In this document: piece after piece, positions 14,279-15,389 of the stretch
Position numbering within the stretch: position 1 is the stretch's first letter
How the letters are laid out: every line of letters begins with the position of its first letter
Assembly (NCBI GenBank): GCA_037380725.1
Contig: JARRRL010000071.1
Coordinates: forward strand, 1 to 15,389
Length of the DNA: 15,389 nt
DNA from: JARRRL01 sp037380725
Lineage (GTDB): Bacteria; Pseudomonadota; Gammaproteobacteria; Pseudomonadales; JANQJO01
Reading direction: 5' to 3'
Translations under genes and position numbers: made by a program
The notes under the pieces: generated by a model
The model's input: only the letters and a program-made list of their open reading frames with translations
Databases searched by the model: none
What the model was told of the DNA's origin: nothing

Positions 14279-15389
14279 CTACAAAAAGGCATCTCGATCT
14301 GTTTCCACAGCCCATATTAGGCGCTCAAACACATCAGGCATCGCACTTTTAACACGACTCCAGGTTGGGATAAAAGGGGTATCCATTGGATTATCCAAAA
14401 AATACTGCCCGGCTCGCATGATGTTTTGAGCAAACAATTCTACCGCCTGCTCTTCACTGTGAATATCCAACTTCATGCCATTCATCAAAGCATCCGCGTG
14501 GTACGCTTCCACATAATCCAGTGCCGTGCGATAATACGTTGCTTTAACTGTTCGGAAGGTTTCCGTTGTAAACGTCACACCATGCGTCGCCAACTTTCGC
14601 AACAAAGATTTGATAATATCAATCGACATTTTCGACAAACCCGCCTCTTCATTACCTGGTGAGAGATCCTGATGTTTATGGTCATATGTCTCCGCTACGT
14701 CTGCCTGACACAAACGATAAGATGAATAGTTTCGATACATTTCCGATAACACGCCCACTTCCAAACCCCAATCACTGGAAACACGCAAATCCGACAGTAC
14801 GTCACGACGAAAAGACATTTCACCGGCAGTGGGATAACGAAAACTATCCATGTAATCCAAATAATCCATGTTACCCAAAGTGCGTTTCAGTGACTTAATC
14901 AAAGGCGTCACCAGCAAACGTGCCACACGTCCGTTAATTCTGCCGTCCGCAACACGCGCGTAATACCCCTTACAAAAAGAATAATTAAACAACGGGTTGG
15001 ACACAGGATACAGCAATCGCGCCAGTAACGAACGATCGTACGTTACGATATCACAATCGTGTAATGCAATAGACTCACTGCGCGCTGTCGCCTGGACGTA
15101 ACCCATGCAATACCACACATTTCGCCCTTTCCCCGGTTGCGTTGGCGCTGCCCCCAGCTGCATCAGTTCATCATTGAGCGCGCGTAAACGTGGCCCATCG
15201 TTCCACAAAATACGATGGTGTTGCGGTAACTCAGAGAAAAATTTCAACGCAAACTGGTATTGACTTTCATTAGCTCGATCCAAACCAATTACTATTTCTG
15301 AAAGATAGTCCACTGACTTTAACTCTTGCACAATACGAGACAACGCCGGACCTTCTAATTCCGAAAAGAGCGAAGGTAAAATTAACCCT
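14279..15389 (-). CDS. GT81-like glycosyltransferase (glucosyl-3-phosphoglycerate synthase type), 5' end cut
   Basis: The frame stays open to the window edge: before the TTG at 15343 it reads LILPSLFSELEGPAL, which is the conserved family start region, so the true start lies beyond 15389. At least 370 residues are present. Visible features are EIVIGLDRA early on, PGKGRNVWYCMGYVQA, the metal/nucleotide-binding D-C-D (codons at 15058-15050) in ALHDCDIVTY, CKGYYARV, GNMDYLDYMDSFRYPTAGEMSF, SDWGLEVGVLSEM and DHKHQDLSP. Enzymes of this kind move glucose from a nucleotide sugar to 3-phosphoglycerate, the first step to glucosylglycerate, a compatible solute made under salt stress or nitrogen shortage. 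The phosphorylase pseudogene follows after 87 bases on the same strand, the usual pairing. The phosphatase for the second step is not in the window. Mannosyl or other acceptor specificity cannot be excluded. Confidence 0.8.
   Translation of the reverse strand, partial: GLILPSLFSELEGPALSRIVQELKSVDYLSEIVIGLDRANESQYQFALKFFSELPQHHRILWNDGPRLRALNDELMQLGAAPTQPGKGRNVWYCMGYVQATARSESIALHDCDIVTYDRSLLARLLYPVSNPLFNYSFCKGYYARVADGRINGRVARLLVTPLIKSLKRTLGNMDYLDYMDSFRYPTAGEMSFRRDVLSDLRVSSDWGLEVGVLSEMYRNYSSYRLCQADVAETYDHKHQDLSPGNEEAGLSKMSIDIIKSLLRKLATHGVTFTTETFRTVKATYYRTALDYVEAYHADALMNGMKLDIHSEEQAVELFAQNIMRAGQYFLDNPMDTPFIPTWSRVKSAMPDVFERLIWAVETDRDAFL

Noticed and set aside
1..15389. CRISPR array, tRNA, rRNA, insertion sequence
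   Set aside because: No regular spaced repeats, no cloverleaf or rRNA-like stretch and no transposase motif were seen on either strand.

Overview
The window reads as a Gram-negative, probably gammaproteobacterial chromosome segment of moderate GC content. This rests on a PEP-CTERM surface protein and a PrsT-type TPR lipoprotein (both parts of the exosortase/PEP-CTERM export system), a stand-alone PpiC-like parvulin, a PseF-type pseudaminic acid cytidylyltransferase, a Tat-exported PhoD-type phosphatase, and a glucosylglycerate-type GT81/GH13_18 gene pair. No rRNA, tRNA, CRISPR array, integrase or transposase was seen. The genus cannot be read from the sequence.

Layout from the left. Bases 1-198 may be the 3' end of a plus-strand gene that enters from outside. 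A minus-strand gene (523-1665) encodes an eight-repeat beta-propeller protein; upstream of it is a perfect 20-bp inverted repeat, with a second 11-bp inverted repeat sharing exactly the same centre. Next comes a plus-strand PEP-CTERM protein gene (2249-2893) with a well-spaced sigma-54-type -24/-12 promoter. A strong bidirectional terminator separates it from the convergent ppiC (3022-3303, GTG start). Divergent from ppiC is a pseF-like gene (3692-4435), followed by the frameshifted remains of a DUF218/YdcF-like gene.

The middle holds two large minus-strand genes: a PrsT-like TPR lipoprotein (4978-7782) and a PhoD-like Tat lipoprotein phosphatase (8275-10110). A 492-base gap with several inverted repeats lies between them. 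Divergent from phoD is a secreted M14 zinc carboxypeptidase (10511-12580) with a C-terminal GG/hydrophobic/basic sorting-like tail. Its 3' end overlaps, tail to tail, a GH13_18 sugar phosphorylase pseudogene (12564-14191). That pseudogene has lost about 55-60 internal residues and its reading frame. Upstream in the same operon is a GT81-like glycosyltransferase (14279 to the window edge) whose 5' end is cut off.

How the parts fit. The PEP-CTERM protein and PrsT should belong to one export system whose sortase (XrtA/EpsH) and PrsK/PrsR regulators lie elsewhere; the sigma-54 promoter fits that regulation. PhoD, the carboxypeptidase and PrsT are all envelope or exported proteins. The GT81/GH13_18 pair would make and phosphorolyse glucosylglycerate, but the phosphorylase is broken here, so synthesis without this recycling route is predicted. 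There are two decayed genes (YdcF-like and phosphorylase), while ORFs of 934, 611 and 689 codons are intact. That points to real gene loss rather than a generally indel-prone assembly.
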